This document shows, piece after piece, positions 8,355-18,599 of a stretch of DNA of 64,000 nt. How positions within the stretch are numbered: position 1 is the stretch's first letter; each line of letters starts with the position of its first letter. The stretch lies in contig NZ_FOJM01000009.1 in the NCBI RefSeq assembly GCF_900111825.1, positions 124,001 through 188,000 on the forward strand. Direction: 5' to 3'. The notes under the pieces are model-generated. The model was not told the DNA's origin. It did not search any database and worked only from the letters and a program-made list of their open reading frames with translations. This DNA comes from Pedobacter suwonensis (GTDB lineage Bacteria > Bacteroidota > Bacteroidia > Sphingobacteriales > Sphingobacteriaceae). The position numbers and the translations under genes are program-made.

Positions 8355-8873
8355 TTATCCGTTAAATACTTTGTTTAAATCAATACCACGGGTTTGAGCT
8401 ACTGTATAAGCATCACGCATTTTAGTTAATGCATCAACAGTTGCTTTTACCACGTTGTGTGGGTTAGATGAACCTTTAGATTTTGCCAATACGTTATGTA
8501 CACCGGCACTCTCTAATACAGCACGCATCGCACCACCGGCAATTACTCCTGTACCTACTGCAGCTGGTTTGATTAAAACAAAACCACCTGAGAATTTACC
8601 GATTTGCTCATGAGGAACAGTACCGTTTAAAATCGGAACTTTTACCAGGTTCTTTTTGGCATCATCCACACCTTTAGCAATTGCTTCAGTTACCTCTTTC
8701 GCTTTACCTAAACCGAAACCAACAACACCGTTCTCATCGCCTACAACAACAATTGCTGAGAAGCTGAAAGTACGGCCACCTTTGGTTACTTTGGCAACAC
8801 GTTGTATACTAACCAAACGATCCTTTAATTCGATATCGGTGGTTTTTACTCTTTTTATATTAATAGTTGACAT
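8355..8873 (-). CDS. rpsE: 30S ribosomal protein S5
   Basis: 172 residues. The N-terminal dsRNA-binding domain has [32 protein letters not shown]. The C-terminal domain has [26 protein letters not shown]5 contributes to decoding accuracy and mRNA unwinding at the entry channel. Confidence 0.98.
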   Translation of the reverse strand: MSTINIKRVKTTDIELKDRLVSIQRVAKVTKGGRTFSFSAIVVVGDENGVVGFGLGKAKEVTEAIAKGVDDAKKNLVKVPILNGTVPHEQIGKFSGGFVLIKPAAVGTGVIAGGAMRAVLESAGVHNVLAKSKGSSNPHNVVKATVDALTKMRDAYTVAQTRGIDLNKVFNG

Positions 8874-8890
8874 CTTACTTTTTCTTCAGA

Positions 8891-9244
8891 TTAAAATACT
8901 AAACCAGCTTCGCGGGCACCCTCTGCCAACGATTTTACGCGACCGTGGTATAAATAGCCATTTCTATCGAAAACAACTTCTTTAACACCTGCAGCAATTG
9001 CTTTTTCGGCTACTAATTTGCCTACTGCAACTGACTGATCGCTTTTGTTTCCAGTACCAGTAAAATCTTTCGATAATGATGATGCTGACGCTATTGTTGT
9101 ACCGGTTACATCGTTAATTACCTGCGCATAAATCCCTTTATTGCTTCTATATACAGATAACCTTGGACGTTCTTCCGAACCGGTAAGTCTTTTTCTGATC
9201 CCTTTTTTAATACGATCTCTTCTTGATAATTTTTTACCTGCCAT
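8891..9244 (-). CDS. rplR: 50S ribosomal protein L18
   Basis: 117 residues. [31 protein letters not shown] and the C-terminal [26 protein letters not shown] identify L18, which binds 5S rRNA with L5. It lies between rplF and rpsE. Confidence 0.98.
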   Translation of the reverse strand: MAGKKLSRRDRIKKGIRKRLTGSEERPRLSVYRSNKGIYAQVINDVTGTTIASASSLSKDFTGTGNKSDQSVAVGKLVAEKAIAAGVKEVVFDRNGYLYHGRVKSLAEGAREAGLVF

Positions 9245-9249
9245 GATTA

Positions 9250-9807
9250 CTATTTTTTAGATGCTGATTTACCTGCTTTTCTTCTTAACACTTCACCTAC
9301 AAACTTGATACCTTTACCTTTATATGGTTCCGGTGCACGTAACGAACGGATTTTCGCTGCTACCTGGCCAATCAATTGTTTGTCAATACTCTCTAAAATA
9401 ATTTTAGGAGTCTGACCTTTTTCTGATTGTGTAGTTACTTTAATCTCTGCTGGCAACTGGAATACATAGTGGTGAGAATAACCCAAAACAAGGTCTAATG
9501 TGTTGCCTTGGTTTGTAGCACGGTAACCAACACCTACCAACTCTTGAGTTAATGTATAACCTTCTGTAACTCCAACAACCATGTTGTTAAGCAAAGAGCG
9601 GTATAAACCGTGTAATGCTTTGTGTTTCTTTTGATCTGATGGACGTTGAACTGTTAAAATTTCATCTTCCTGACTTACAGTGATATCTTTATCAACTGTT
9701 TGTGATAATTCACCTTTAGGGCCTTTTACAGTTACCACGTTATCGTTAGATACGGTAATGGTTACACCTGAAGGGATTGTAATTGGGGCTTTTCCTATTC
9801 TTGACAT
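9250..9807 (-). CDS. rplF: 50S ribosomal protein L6
   Basis: 185 residues with two repeats of the L6 fold. [19 protein letters not shown] opens the protein, and the C-terminal [27 protein letters not shown] is the family signature. It is 5 bp from rplR. Confidence 0.98.
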   Translation of the reverse strand: MSRIGKAPITIPSGVTITVSNDNVVTVKGPKGELSQTVDKDITVSQEDEILTVQRPSDQKKHKALHGLYRSLLNNMVVGVTEGYTLTQELVGVGYRATNQGNTLDLVLGYSHHYVFQLPAEIKVTTQSEKGQTPKIILESIDKQLIGQVAAKIRSLRAPEPYKGKGIKFVGEVLRRKAGKSASKK

Positions 9808-9826
9808 TGTGTAGTTCTCCTAAATA

Positions 9827-10225
9827 TTAATAAACGTGACACAATACCTCACCACCAATGTTTAATTTGGCTGCTTCTTTATCGGTCATTACACCTTTAG
9901 AAGTAGATAAGATTGCGATACCTAAACCGTTTAATACTCTTGGCATATTTTCAACGCCTGCATACTGTCTCAAACCTGGTTTACTTACTCGCACTAATGT
10001 ACGAATAGCAGGAACTTTAGTAATCGGATTGTATTTCAAAGCAATTTTAATAGTGCCTTGAACTGTAGTATCTTCAAACTTATAGTTCGCGATGTAACCT
10101 TTATCAAAAAGTACTTTAGTGATTTCCTTTTTAAGGTTTGATGCAGGAATTTCTACAACTCTGTGGTTGGCCTTAATGGCATTCCTTACTCTTGTTAAAT
10201 AATCTGCTATTGGATCTGTATTCAT
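9827..10225 (-). CDS. rpsH: 30S ribosomal protein S8
   Basis: 132 residues: MNTDPIADYLTRVRNAIKANH and the C-terminal STSKGVMTDKEAAKLNIGGEVLCHVY. S8 binds helix 21 of 16S rRNA and represses the spc operon in E. coli. The 156-bp gap to rpsN, just upstream, is unusually long for this operon and holds inverted repeats. Confidence 0.98.
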   Translation of the reverse strand: MNTDPIADYLTRVRNAIKANHRVVEIPASNLKKEITKVLFDKGYIANYKFEDTTVQGTIKIALKYNPITKVPAIRTLVRVSKPGLRQYAGVENMPRVLNGLGIAILSTSKGVMTDKEAAKLNIGGEVLCHVY

Positions 10226-10381
10226 TATTTATTGTTTTTGATAGTGGTTTCCTTTCCCGATTTCACATCGGGACGGGACCTGCTATCGGTTAAAATTCTT
10301 TTTCTAGTAAATAGACATAAGTATCAAGTATCAAGAAACCAAATGGTCTCGATACTTGACACTCAGTACTAGCTACTTATA
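10226..10381. repeat. Structured gap between rpsN and rpsH with two inverted repeats
   Basis: The first part (about 10240-10286) has GATAG...CTATC outer arms around CCCGAT-TTCAC-ATCGGG. The second part (about 10318-10375) has the direct words AAGTATCAAGTATCAAG and a reverse-complement half with CTCGATACTTGACAC. No gene fits. Both look like inserted repeat elements within a co-transcribed operon, and either could fold in the mRNA. Confidence 0.6.
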
Positions 10382-10651
10382 TTACCAAGATGCTTTTTTA
10401 ACACCTGGTATTTTACCGTCTAGTGCCATTTCGCGGAATGTTACCCTTGAAATGCCAAAGGTACGCATATATCCACGAGGACGACCAGTTAATTTACAAC
10501 GGTTGTGTAAACGTACCGGAGATGAGTTTTTAGGTAATTTATCTAAACCCTCGAAATCTCCTGCAGCTTTTAATGCTGCACGTTTTTCAGCGTATCTAGC
10601 TACCAATTTTTGGCGCTTAACTTCGCGTGCTTTTACACCTTCTTTTGCCAT
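10382..10651 (-). CDS. rpsN: 30S ribosomal protein S14 (zinc-free type)
   Basis: 89 residues: [24 protein letters not shown] and [31 protein letters not shown]. This is the longer form that lacks the CxxC...CxxC zinc ribbon (one Cys only). Its start overlaps the rplE stop by one base (TAATG), which suggests coupled translation. Confidence 0.97.
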   Translation of the reverse strand: MAKEGVKAREVKRQKLVARYAEKRAALKAAGDFEGLDKLPKNSSPVRLHNRCKLTGRPRGYMRTFGISRVTFREMALDGKIPGVKKASW

Positions 10652-11214
10652 TATTCTGCTGTTTTTTGATTTTTAAATGGTAATCCGAATTGTTTCAATA
10701 ACTCAAGTGCTTCAACGTCAGATTTTGCCGAAGTTACGAAAGTTATATCCATCCCTAAAATTTTATTGATTTTATCTATATTAATCTCTGGGAAGATGAT
10801 TTGCTCAGTAACACCTAATGTGTAGTTACCTTTTCCATCGAAACCTTTATCGTTAATACCTTTGAAATCACGGATACGTGGTAAAGCTACTGAAATCAAA
10901 CGATCCAAGAACTCATACATGTTGTTATCACGTAATGTTACACGCACACCTACCGGCATACCTTTACGTAATTTAAAGTTAGAGATATCTTTTTTAGATT
11001 GTGCTGCAACCGCCTGCTGACCAGTAATGGTAGTCAATTCTACGATTGTAGTATCCATAATCTTTTTATCAGTAACAGAAAAACGACCTACACCCTGATT
11101 GATACAGATTTTTTCCAATTTAGGAACCTGCATTACAGTTTTATACTGAAATTTTTCTTTTAATGCATTTACAACTTCTTCTTTGTATTTGCTTTTTAAT
11201 CTAGGTGTAGCCAT
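10651..11214 (-). CDS. rplE: 50S ribosomal protein L5
   Basis: 187 residues. [16 protein letters not shown] [15 protein letters not shown], the loop [31 protein letters not shown] and [16 protein letters not shown] identify L5, which binds 5S rRNA and contacts S13. It overlaps both rplX and rpsN by one base. Confidence 0.98.
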   Translation of the reverse strand: MATPRLKSKYKEEVVNALKEKFQYKTVMQVPKLEKICINQGVGRFSVTDKKIMDTTIVELTTITGQQAVAAQSKKDISNFKLRKGMPVGVRVTLRDNNMYEFLDRLISVALPRIRDFKGINDKGFDGKGNYTLGVTEQIIFPEINIDKINKILGMDITFVTSAKSDVEALELLKQFGLPFKNQKTAE

Positions 11215-11552
11215 TATTTAATTTCCTCCCCTGAAATTTTAGCAACTCTAACGATTTTACCATCTGCGTTTACTTTACGGCCAACGCGGGTAGCTTTACC
11301 TGATTTTGGATCAACCAACATCAGGTTAGAAACGTGAAGAGCAGCTTCTTTTTTAATAATACCACCGTTCGGATTTGCAGCATTTGGCTTAGTATGTTTA
11401 GATACTAAATTGATGCCTTCTACAATGGCTCTGTTTTTATCTTTTTGTACTGAAAGTACTTTTCCTTGTTGACCTTTTGAATCGCCAGCAATTACTTTAA
11501 CTAAATCTCCTGTACGGATTTTAAGTTTTGGTGTATTTACTTTGTTTCCCAT
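11214..11552 (-). CDS. rplX: 50S ribosomal protein L24
   Basis: 112 residues. A KOW motif lies near residues 14-40 ([20 protein letters not shown]), followed by [22 protein letters not shown]24 is an early assembly initiator of the large subunit. It is 1 bp from rplN. Confidence 0.98.
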   Translation of the reverse strand: MGNKVNTPKLKIRTGDLVKVIAGDSKGQQGKVLSVQKDKNRAIVEGINLVSKHTKPNAANPNGGIIKKEAALHVSNLMLVDPKSGKATRVGRKVNADGKIVRVAKISGEEIK

Positions 11553-11553
11553 T

Positions 11554-11922
11554 TTATAATACCTCCGGTGCTAATGATACGATTTTCATGAATTGTTTTT
11601 CACGTAGTTCTCTCGCAACCGGGCCAAAGATACGTGTACCTCTTGGCTCATCCTGTGCGTTCAATAATACAGCAGCATTATCGTCAAAACGGATATAAGA
11701 ACCATCTTTACGACGGATTTCTTTTTTAGTTCTTACAACAACTGCTTTTGAAACTGTACCTTTTTTAACATTACCTGATGGTAATGCGCTTTTAACGGTA
11801 ACAACTACCTTATCACCAATTGAAGCATAACGTTTGCCGGTCCCACCTAACACACGAATTACCAATACTTCTTTTGCGCCGCTGTTATCAGCAACGTTTA
11901 ATCTCGATTCCTGTTGTACCAT
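11554..11922 (-). CDS. rplN: 50S ribosomal protein L14
   Basis: 122 residues: [27 protein letters not shown] and the C-terminal [29 protein letters not shown]14 forms an intersubunit bridge. It lies 1 bp after rpsQ. Confidence 0.98.
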   Translation of the reverse strand: MVQQESRLNVADNSGAKEVLVIRVLGGTGKRYASIGDKVVVTVKSALPSGNVKKGTVSKAVVVRTKKEIRRKDGSYIRFDDNAAVLLNAQDEPRGTRIFGPVARELREKQFMKIVSLAPEVL

Positions 11923-11923
11923 C

Positions 11924-12178
11924 TTATTTAGCTCTTTCTAAAATTTGTACCAATCTCCAGTTCTTGTTTTTACTCAAAGGACGAGTTTCCATAATTAATA
12001 CAGTATCACCAATACCGCACTCATTTTTCTCGTCGTGAGCCATAAATTTGGTAGTTTTCTTTACGAACTTACCATAAATCGGGTGTTTTACTTTACGCTC
12101 CACGCTCACTACAACAGATTTATCCATCTTGTTGCTTACCACTAACCCGGTTCTTGTTTTTCTTAATTGTCTTTCCAT
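11924..12178 (-). CDS. rpsQ: 30S ribosomal protein S17
   Basis: 84 residues when started at the [14 protein letters not shown] (12176-12178). A TTG 12 bp upstream would add four residues and has no family support. The OB-fold sequence [29 protein letters not shown] is diagnostic. It follows rpmC. Confidence 0.97.
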   Translation of the reverse strand: MERQLRKTRTGLVVSNKMDKSVVVSVERKVKHPIYGKFVKKTTKFMAHDEKNECGIGDTVLIMETRPLSKNKNWRLVQILERAK

Positions 12179-12191
12179 GTCGACTCTCAAA

Positions 12192-12404
12192 TTATTTAGT
12201 TTCAGTAGCTGACTCCGTGTTTTTCACTTTAGTCAACTGAGTGTTTAAACGGGCTATGTCTTTCCTTACTTTTGCAATACGCGAAGGATTTTCGATAGCT
12301 GAAATAGTGTGAGCGAACTTTAATTTTGATAAGTTCTCTTTTTCTTCCGCAATCTTAGCTACTAATTCTTCTTTTGAAAGCCCTGTGATTTCTGAATTTT
12401 TCAT
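12192..12404 (-). CDS. rpmC: 50S ribosomal protein L29
   Basis: 70 residues of helical hairpin: [49 protein letters not shown]29 lies at the peptide exit and is part of the trigger-factor and SRP docking site. There is a 73-bp gap to rplP upstream. Confidence 0.97.
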   Translation of the reverse strand: MKNSEITGLSKEELVAKIAEEKENLSKLKFAHTISAIENPSRIAKVRKDIARLNTQLTKVKNTESATETK

Positions 12405-12477
12405 TTTTCTTTTTCTTTTACGTTGAGTGTAGCGGTTATAATAAACAAGTATTTACAACATTCATCTCAACACTTTA

Positions 12478-12900
12478 CTATGCTTCTACGTAATCTCTAC
12501 GTACTACGAATTTGGTTTGGATCGGTAATTTCTGAGCAGCTAAACGCAATGCTTCTTTAGCAACTTCCAAAGGCACACCTTCAGCTTCGAAAATTACACG
12601 TCCAGGTCTTACAACTGCTACCCAATACTCAGGAGCACCTTTACCTTTACCCATACGTACCTCAGCAGGTTTTTTAGTTACCGGTTTGTCCGGGAAAATT
12701 CTGATCCATACTTGGCCTTCACGTTTCATGAAACGGGTTACGGCGATACGGGCAGCCTCTATCTGGCGACTTGTGATCCAAGTAGCTTCTAAAGATTTGA
12801 TACCGAAAGATCCGAATGCTAATTCAGCTCCACGTGAAGCTAAACCTTTCATTCTGCCTTTTTGCATCTTCCTGAACTTCGTTCTTTTTGGCTGTAACAT
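12478..12900 (-). CDS. rplP: 50S ribosomal protein L16
   Basis: 140 residues: [24 protein letters not shown], the loop [13 protein letters not shown] and [15 protein letters not shown]16 organises the A-site region near the peptidyl transferase centre. Confidence 0.98.
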   Translation of the reverse strand: MLQPKRTKFRKMQKGRMKGLASRGAELAFGSFGIKSLEATWITSRQIEAARIAVTRFMKREGQVWIRIFPDKPVTKKPAEVRMGKGKGAPEYWVAVVRPGRVIFEAEGVPLEVAKEALRLAAQKLPIQTKFVVRRDYVEA

Positions 12901-12940
12901 TTTATTTTGTTCTAATCGTTAAACGATGTTAATAAATCAA

Positions 12941-13786
12941 TTATTTACGAGGACCTCTGTTAGCGCCTGCGCCACCACCTCTGTTTGCACCACCCTGGCC
13001 TGGACCACGACCACCGCCTTGGTTTCCACCACGTCTGTCGTTACCACCGCCACGGTTATCTCTTCCACCACCACGGTTATCTCTTCCACCGAAAGCTGGT
13101 TTATCTGAAGCGCCTTTTGGACCGTTGTTTGTTGCACCAATGTTTGGAGACAAATCACGTTTTCCATAAACCTCACCTTTACAGATCCAAACTTTAACAC
13201 CTATTTTACCATAAGTAGTTAAGGCTTCAGCTAAAGCGTAGTCGATATCAGCACGGAATGTATGCAAAGGCACTCTTCCTTCTTTGTACTGCTCGGTACG
13301 TGCCATCTCAGCACCACCTAAACGACCAGAAGTCATGATTTTAATACCTTCAGCACCCATACGCATGGTTGATGCGATAGAAGATTTCATTGCTCTACGG
13401 AATGAGATCCTTGCTTCTAATTGTTTTGCAACACCTTCTGCAACTAATTGTGCATCAAGTTCCGGGCGTTTAATTTCAAAGATGTTAATTTGAATTTCCT
13501 TTTTAGTCAATTTCTTTAACTCTTCTTTGATTTTATCAACCTCAGCACCTGCTTTACCGATTACGATACCTGGACGAGCTGTGTGGATAGTTACCGTGAT
13601 ACGTTTTAATGTACGCTCGATTACTACTTTTGCAACACCGCCTTTAGCGATACGGGCAGAAAGATATTTTCTTATTTTCTCATCTTCAACTAATTTATCG
13701 GAGTAGTTGTTGCCACCGAACCAGTTAGAATCCCATCCTTTGATAATTCCTAACCTGGCACCTATTGGATTTGCTTTTTGTCCCAT
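12941..13786 (-). CDS. rpsC: 30S ribosomal protein S3 with an RGG-rich tail
   Basis: 281 residues, about 45-50 longer than E. coli S3. [22 protein letters not shown], the KH domain with [22 protein letters not shown] and the C-domain [24 protein letters not shown] are standard. From about residue 212 the protein becomes a disordered Gly/Arg/Asn tail with repeated GGRDNRGG and GGGAGANRG units. Such a tail would lie at the mRNA entry side on the outer surface of the head and could bind RNA. The core function is certain; the role of the tail is inference. Confidence 0.97.
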   Translation of the reverse strand: MGQKANPIGARLGIIKGWDSNWFGGNNYSDKLVEDEKIRKYLSARIAKGGVAKVVIERTLKRITVTIHTARPGIVIGKAGAEVDKIKEELKKLTKKEIQINIFEIKRPELDAQLVAEGVAKQLEARISFRRAMKSSIASTMRMGAEGIKIMTSGRLGGAEMARTEQYKEGRVPLHTFRADIDYALAEALTTYGKIGVKVWICKGEVYGKRDLSPNIGATNNGPKGASDKPAFGGRDNRGGGRDNRGGGNDRRGGNQGGGRGPGQGGANRGGGAGANRGPRK

Positions 13787-13793
13787 TTCCTAA

Positions 13794-14156
13794 TTAGTTT
13801 TGAGTTGTTTCTGTGTTTTTACTATCTACAATCAGCGTTACGTGGTTAGAACGTTTACGAATTCTATATCCACGGCCTTGAGGAGCTGGACGTAAGCGTT
13901 TTAACTGACGGCCACCATCAACCATTACTGTTTTAACAAAAAGTTGGTTTTCTTCAGGGCGGGCACCTTCATTCTTAGTTTCCCAATTTTTGATAGCAGA
14001 TAATAATAATTTCTCAACTTTTATTGCTGCTTCTTTATTGGTAAACTTTAAAATGCTTAATGCTTTTTCTACACGTTCACCTCTGATAAGATCTACAACC
14101 AAACGCATCTTACGCGGTGAGGTTGGACAATTGTTTAATTTTGCTACTGCTTCCAT
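13794..14156 (-). CDS. rplV: 50S ribosomal protein L22
   Basis: 120 residues. [22 protein letters not shown] and the loop [24 protein letters not shown] identify L22, whose beta-hairpin lines the exit tunnel. It is 7 bp from both neighbours. Confidence 0.98.
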   Translation of the reverse strand: MEAVAKLNNCPTSPRKMRLVVDLIRGERVEKALSILKFTNKEAAIKVEKLLLSAIKNWETKNEGARPEENQLFVKTVMVDGGRQLKRLRPAPQGRGYRIRKRSNHVTLIVDSKNTETTQN

Positions 14157-14163
14157 TGTCTAA

Positions 14164-14430
14164 TTATTTTTTCTTTTCAGCGTGTCCTCTGAATGTTCTG
14201 GTTGGAGCAAATTCTCCCAACTTGTGACCAACCATGTTTTCTGTAACGTACACAGGGATGAATTTATTTCCATTGTGTACAGCAAATGTATGATTCACGA
14301 AGTCTGGTGATATCATTGATCTGCGAGACCAAGTTTTGATTACAGACTTTTTGCCTGAATCATTCATAGAGTTTACTTTTTTCTCTACGTTATGGTCAAT
14401 ATAAGGTCCTTTTTTTATCGAACGAGCCAT
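14164..14430 (-). CDS. rpsS: 30S ribosomal protein S19
   Basis: 88 residues: [40 protein letters not shown] and [24 protein letters not shown]19 forms a head complex with S13. Its start shares one base with the rplB stop. Confidence 0.98.
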   Translation of the reverse strand: MARSIKKGPYIDHNVEKKVNSMNDSGKKSVIKTWSRRSMISPDFVNHTFAVHNGNKFIPVYVTENMVGHKLGEFAPTRTFRGHAEKKK

Positions 14431-15254
14431 TATTTCTTCCTTCTCTCTATGATGTAACGATTAGAATATTTTTTAAGTTCTCTGGTTTTGTAGCCTTTAG
14501 CTAAAACACCTTTTCTTGAACGTGGGTGACCACCTGATGATCTACCTTCACCACCACCCATTGGGTGATCTACCGGGTTCATCGCTACCGGTCTGGTTCT
14601 CGGACGACGACCCAACCAACGTTTACGACCTGCTTTACCCAATACTTCGTTTGCGTGATCTGAGTTAGATACTGCACCGATCGTAGCCAGACAAGTAGTC
14701 AGAATTAAACGGGTTTCACCTGAAGGCATTTTTAAAGTAGCATATTTACCATCGCGGGCAGCTAATTGTGCATAAGCACCTGCACTACGAGCCAATTGTG
14801 CTCCTTTTCCAGGGTGGATCTCCACGTTGTGGATGATAGAACCTAATGGAATGTTCGATAATTTTAAAGTGTTACCTACTTCTGGTGCTGCTTTATCGCC
14901 CGATAATAATACCGAACCAACTTGCAATCCTTCAGGAGCGATGATATAACGCTTCTCGCCATCTGCATAATGTAATAATGCGATGCGGGCAGTACGGTTT
15001 GGATCGTATTCAACAGTAGCTACTGTTGCAGGAATATCGAATTTATCGCGTTTGAAGTCGATTAAACGATACGATTTTTTATGACCACCACCCATGTAGC
15101 GCATAGTCATTTTACCTGTATTGTTACGTCCACCAGACTTTTTTGATGATACAACCAATGATTTTTCGGGCTTGGTTGCTGTAATCTCCGTAAAACTAGC
15201 ACCAACTCTGAAGCGGGTACCTGGAGTAACTGGTTTAAATTTTCTTAAGCCCAT
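14430..15254 (-). CDS. rplB: 50S ribosomal protein L2
   Basis: 274 residues. The central [21 protein letters not shown] and the C-terminal [22 protein letters not shown] [23 protein letters not shown], carrying the conserved His used near the peptidyl transferase centre, are clear. Confidence 0.98.
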   Translation of the reverse strand: MGLRKFKPVTPGTRFRVGASFTEITATKPEKSLVVSSKKSGGRNNTGKMTMRYMGGGHKKSYRLIDFKRDKFDIPATVATVEYDPNRTARIALLHYADGEKRYIIAPEGLQVGSVLLSGDKAAPEVGNTLKLSNIPLGSIIHNVEIHPGKGAQLARSAGAYAQLAARDGKYATLKMPSGETRLILTTCLATIGAVSNSDHANEVLGKAGRKRWLGRRPRTRPVAMNPVDHPMGGGEGRSSGGHPRSRKGVLAKGYKTRELKKYSNRYIIERRKK

Positions 15255-15274
15255 AGTTATAATGAATGATTAAA

Positions 15275-15565
15275 TTAAAGGGTTGCGTAATAATCTATTG
15301 TTTCGCCGTCTTTTAACGTTACGATTGCTTTTTTGTATTTCGGGCTACGGCCTGATACAAAACCTGCTTTAGTGTAACGAGATTTAGCTTTTCCATCAAC
15401 AACCATTGTGTTAACTGCAACGATGGTTACACCGTACAATTTCTCAATAGCAGCTTTGATTTGGATTTTGTTAGCCTTGTGGTTAACACTGAACGTGAAA
15501 CGGTTAGATTTCTCAGATAAAGCTGAAGCTTTTTCGGTTAATATTGGTTTTTTTAAAATTTCCAT
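15275..15565 (-). CDS. rplW: 50S ribosomal protein L23
   Basis: 96 residues from the ATG at 15563-15565 (MEILKKPILTEKASALSEKS). The longer frame would use a TTG inside the end of rplD. L23 is a tunnel-exit docking protein. The start lies 1 bp after the rplD stop. Confidence 0.97.
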   Translation of the reverse strand: MEILKKPILTEKASALSEKSNRFTFSVNHKANKIQIKAAIEKLYGVTIVAVNTMVVDGKAKSRYTKAGFVSGRSPKYKKAIVTLKDGETIDYYATL

Positions 15566-15566
15566 A

Positions 15567-16196
15567 TTACTTGGCAAACGCCTCCTCCAAAGTTTTAACA
15601 GAATCAGCAGTTAACACAAGTACACCAGCGTTTAATACATCATAAGTGTTTAAATCTGCTGCAGAGATTACTTTTGTTTTCTGAACGTTTCTGCTTGATA
15701 AATAGATATTATTATTTTGTGCAGGTAAAACCAACAAAGTTTTTTGATCATCTACTTTTAAAGCAGCTAATAAACTTGTGTAGTTTTTAGTTTTAATTGT
15801 ATCGAAGTTGAAATCTTCTAAAACTACCACGTTGTTATCTTTTGCTTTATAAGCTAAAGCCGATTTACGTGCTAATGATTTTAATTTCTTATTCAATTTA
15901 AAACTGTAATCACGCGGCTGAGGACCGAAAACACGACCACCACCGTTAAATAACGGAGATTTAATGCTACCGGCACGGGCACCACCTGTACCTTTTTGTT
16001 TGTATAGTTTACGGGTTGAACCAGCAATCTCGTTACGTTGTTTAGATTTGTGAGTACCCTGACGTTGGTTAGCCAAATACTGCTTAACATCTAAATAAAT
16101 CGCGTGGTCGTTAGGCTCGATACCAAATACCGATTCAGGAAGTTGCACCTTGGCACCTGTTTCTTTACCTGAAATGTTTAATACTTTAACTTCCAT
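15567..16196 (-). CDS. rplD: 50S ribosomal protein L4
   Basis: 209 residues. The extended loop has [33 protein letters not shown] and [17 protein letters not shown]4 reaches into the exit tunnel, and in enterobacteria it controls its own operon by acting on the leader. A structured leader is visible here upstream of rplC, but L4 control is not proven. Confidence 0.98.
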   Translation of the reverse strand: MEVKVLNISGKETGAKVQLPESVFGIEPNDHAIYLDVKQYLANQRQGTHKSKQRNEIAGSTRKLYKQKGTGGARAGSIKSPLFNGGGRVFGPQPRDYSFKLNKKLKSLARKSALAYKAKDNNVVVLEDFNFDTIKTKNYTSLLAALKVDDQKTLLVLPAQNNNIYLSSRNVQKTKVISAADLNTYDVLNAGVLVLTADSVKTLEEAFAK

Positions 16197-16200
16197 CTGA

Positions 16201-16818
16201 TTATTTGTCTAAGATTACGTAAGAACCTTTAGCTCCTGGAATGGAACCACTAACTACTAATAAGTTTTGCTCAGCATAAACTTTCAAAACCTGTAAGTTT
16301 TGAATTTTTACCCTGTCTCCACCTGTTCTTCCTGCCATGCGCATTCCTTTGAATACACGTGAAGGAAATGACGATGCTCCCAATGAACCCGGGGCACGTA
16401 AACGGTTATGCTGACCGTGAGTCTGCATACCAACACCGGCAAATCCGTGGCGTTTTACAACACCCTGAAAACCTTTACCTTTTGAGGTACCTACAACATC
16501 AACAAAATCGCCTTCTGCAAATGCATCTACAGTTACCACATCACCTAAATTAAGTTCAGTTGTAAATGAGTTGAATTCTACCAGCTTGCGTTTTGGAGTT
16601 GTGTTTGCTTTCGCGAAATGGCCTTTTAACGGTTGAGATGTGTTTTTCTCTTTTTTCTCATCGTATCCTAGCTGAACAGCTGAATACCCGTCTTTTTCTT
16701 CGGTCTTTACTTGTGTAACTACACAAGGCCCAGCTTCGATTACAGTACAAGGAATGTTTCTTCCTTCTGCATCGAAAATACTGGTCATTCCTACTTTTTT
16801 TCCAATAATTCCTGACAT
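16201..16818 (-). CDS. rplC: 50S ribosomal protein L3
   Basis: 205 residues from [21 protein letters not shown] (ATG at 16816-16818). The open frame continues 30 codons upstream into the promoter, and that extension is not L3-like. The loop [51 protein letters not shown] is diagnostic. It is the first gene of this cluster because rpsJ, its normal predecessor, lies 7.3 kb away. Confidence 0.97.
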   Translation of the reverse strand: MSGIIGKKVGMTSIFDAEGRNIPCTVIEAGPCVVTQVKTEEKDGYSAVQLGYDEKKEKNTSQPLKGHFAKANTTPKRKLVEFNSFTTELNLGDVVTVDAFAEGDFVDVVGTSKGKGFQGVVKRHGFAGVGMQTHGQHNRLRAPGSLGASSFPSRVFKGMRMAGRTGGDRVKIQNLQVLKVYAEQNLLVVSGSIPGAKGSYVILDK

Positions 16819-16890
16819 TTTATCTTTTCTTTTTAACACCCATCGAAGCAGTAGGGCTTCGTTCAAGGTGGTTGTACATCCCCCGAAAGG
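16819..16890 (-). promoter_or_regulatory. Structured leader of the rplC operon
   Basis: The roughly 70-nt leader predicted from the promoter contains CGAAGC-CCTACT-GCTTCG (perfect 6-bp stem) and a preceding GTCCC...GGGGAT-type stem. An A-rich stretch (AAAAAGAAAAGATAAA) precedes the ATG. The layout is compatible with a ribosomal-protein leader, though the ligand cannot be identified from sequence. Confidence 0.45.
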
Positions 16891-16895
16891 GACGG

Positions 16896-16926
16896 CAAAG
16901 ATAGGCAAGAATTATTAATTTTCAAA
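16896..16926 (-). promoter_or_regulatory. Bacteroidota-type promoter of the rplC operon
   Basis: On the minus strand TTTG (16923-16926), a 19-bp spacer and TATCTTTG (16896-16903) match the Bacteroidota consensus TTTG-N19-TAnnTTTG exactly. Transcription would start near 16890. This gives the truncated S10 cluster its own promoter. Confidence 0.75.
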
Positions 16927-17259
16927 TAGTTAGCTAAATATTTTTTCAAATAAATTGCTGATATGATGGGATTTAACTGAAAAATGCATGTTAATAGGCA
17001 ATTAGCGTGTTTAAATCATTATTTATAGCTTTGACTTAAAGCACTTTAGCGCGTAATTTTAAGTTTAAAAATCCTTTTATTTCATCAATATTTTCCTTTT
17101 AACAGATCTCTCCGGGTTTGGCTTTTATCGGGCTCTCTAATTGCAATTCCGTAGCAAGGATTTTGATAAAATTTTCCATTTTTTGGAACCACTATTGGCG
17201 GTGGTCTTATAATTCTTTAAATAAGAATTTTAGAGGTTTAATTTTAATTTCTGATAAAA
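16927..17259. other. Gene-free AT-rich spacer
   Basis: No supported open frame is present. The only structure noted is a short inverted repeat, ACCAC (17188-17192) and GTGGT (17201-17205), downstream of the DUF1634 stop on the minus strand, without a clear U-tract. Confidence 0.5.
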
Positions 17260-17655
17260 TTAATGCGCAATTCCGCCGTTTAAGCTAATGGTTATAATAG
17301 CCAAAATAATAAATCCTATCAGCACATATAAGTAATCGCGCTCAATCAAAAAGCTAAAAATTGCGAATACGATTCGTGCAATTGGCGTAAAAATAAGCAT
17401 CAGTATGCCAAACTGTACAATAGCATCGCCCTGAAAACTGGCTACTCCCCTAAATATGCCTGTAATGGAAGAAAACTTGCTGAGTTCTGGCGTAAAAACT
17501 TTATAATTGGTAATGGCTCCTTTGTTGTGGATGAGGAAAATAGCACCGCCAATTAATACAATTGACATCGAAATGATTACGCCTGCACGTAAAAGTGTTC
17601 CAAGAATTAACTGAATATCCTTATCGTTCAGATTTTCTTTTTTTCCTGTATCCAT
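17260..17655 (-). CDS. DUF1634 family membrane protein
   Basis: 131 residues with three hydrophobic segments (about 25-45, 82-105 and 110-128). The beginning KENLNDKDIQLILGTLLRAGVIISMSIVLIGG and the internal GDAIVQFGILMLIFTPIARI match DUF1634, a small inner-membrane family usually encoded directly after TauE/SafE transporters. The start overlaps the transporter stop by one base, so the two are probably made together. It may be an accessory subunit; its biochemical role is unknown. Confidence 0.85.
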   Translation of the reverse strand: MDTGKKENLNDKDIQLILGTLLRAGVIISMSIVLIGGAIFLIHNKGAITNYKVFTPELSKFSSITGIFRGVASFQGDAIVQFGILMLIFTPIARIVFAIFSFLIERDYLYVLIGFIILAIITISLNGGIAH

Positions 17656-18488
17656 TATAACCCACTTATTCCTTTATAAATCATCTGCAATGCCAAAAAA
17701 GCAACTACAATGGCAAACACAATTTTAAGTTTATCGGTTTTGCCCTTTACCAATACTTTCGAACCCACGGTTGCCCCTGTTAAAACACCAATGCAAACGG
17801 GCATGGCAATACCAGGATCAATCTGGCCACGGTGCAGATAAACTACAGCACTGGCTGCTGCTGTAACACCCATCATAAAATTACTGGTTGTTGTTGATAC
17901 CTTAAAGGGCAAACGCATAATATTATCCATTGCAATTACCTTTAGGGCCCCACTCCCAATACCCAGCAAACCAGATAAGGTTCCGGCAAAAAGCATCATT
18001 AAAAAACCTCCCGGTACATTTTTCACCGCATATGGCTGGCTTATACCTTTATCAGGGTAAGAGCCGTTGAGTTTAAAAAACCTGGCCCATTTATCTGTGT
18101 TTTCCGAAATAGTATGATCTACTTTTTTCTTTAAAGTCATAATTGCCGAAAAGATTAAAATACAACCAAATAGGATAGCAATATAATTTGCATTGAGGTA
18201 AACGGCTACGATTGCACCGCAAATGGCACCTATGGTGGTGGCAATTTCTAAAAACATCCCGATCCGGATATTCGTGATGCCCTCTTTTACATAAGCAGCA
18301 GCAGAGCCTGAAGAAGTAGCGATAACCGAAACAATGGATGCACCAATAGCATAATGGATATCAACACCTAAAGCCAGTGTAAGCAACGGAATAATAATTA
18401 CTCCTCCACCTAAGCCAGTTAACGAGCCCAATAATCCAGCTAAAAAAGCGCCTAATAAAACGATAATGGTAAACAGCAATACCGACAT
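17655..18488 (-). CDS. TauE/SafE family sulfite or sulfonate exporter-like permease
   Basis: 277 residues with about eight membrane segments in two related halves. Each half opens with the family motif: GSLTGLGGGVIIIPLLTLALGVDIHYAIGASIVSV, and AGTLSGLLGIGSGALKVIAMDNIMRLPFKVSTTTSNFMMGVTAAAS in the second. Members move sulfur-containing organic anions out of the cell. The substrate here is unknown. It is followed without a gap by its DUF1634 partner and lies inside the stretch that separates rplC from rpsJ. Confidence 0.9.
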   Translation of the reverse strand: MSVLLFTIIVLLGAFLAGLLGSLTGLGGGVIIIPLLTLALGVDIHYAIGASIVSVIATSSGSAAAYVKEGITNIRIGMFLEIATTIGAICGAIVAVYLNANYIAILFGCILIFSAIMTLKKKVDHTISENTDKWARFFKLNGSYPDKGISQPYAVKNVPGGFLMMLFAGTLSGLLGIGSGALKVIAMDNIMRLPFKVSTTTSNFMMGVTAAASAVVYLHRGQIDPGIAMPVCIGVLTGATVGSKVLVKGKTDKLKIVFAIVVAFLALQMIYKGISGL

Positions 18489-18539
18489 GCAGGCAAATAT
18501 AAAACACTTGTTTTGGCGAAACGAAGGTTTTAGGGAATA

Positions 18540-18598
18540 AAATAAAGTCTATATGTTATATGGAATAGGTAAAATGGATGAGGGAAAAATGGATATAC
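18540..18598. repeat. Short-word repeat, left flank of the 18600-18947 gene
   Basis: A run of related words (ATGTTATATGGAATAGG, AAAATGGATGAGGG, AAAATGGATAT). The other flank of the next gene (18970-19000) carries the reverse-complement type, CCATCATCCATTTTACATT. See the finding on quasi-palindromic word repeats. Confidence 0.5.
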
Positions 18599-18599
18599 A

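Noticed and set aside
12926..13200. Open frames on both strands across the rpsC tail
   Set aside because: They arise from the repetitive RGG codons of S3. Composition (long Val/Thr runs) is a shadow of those repeats.
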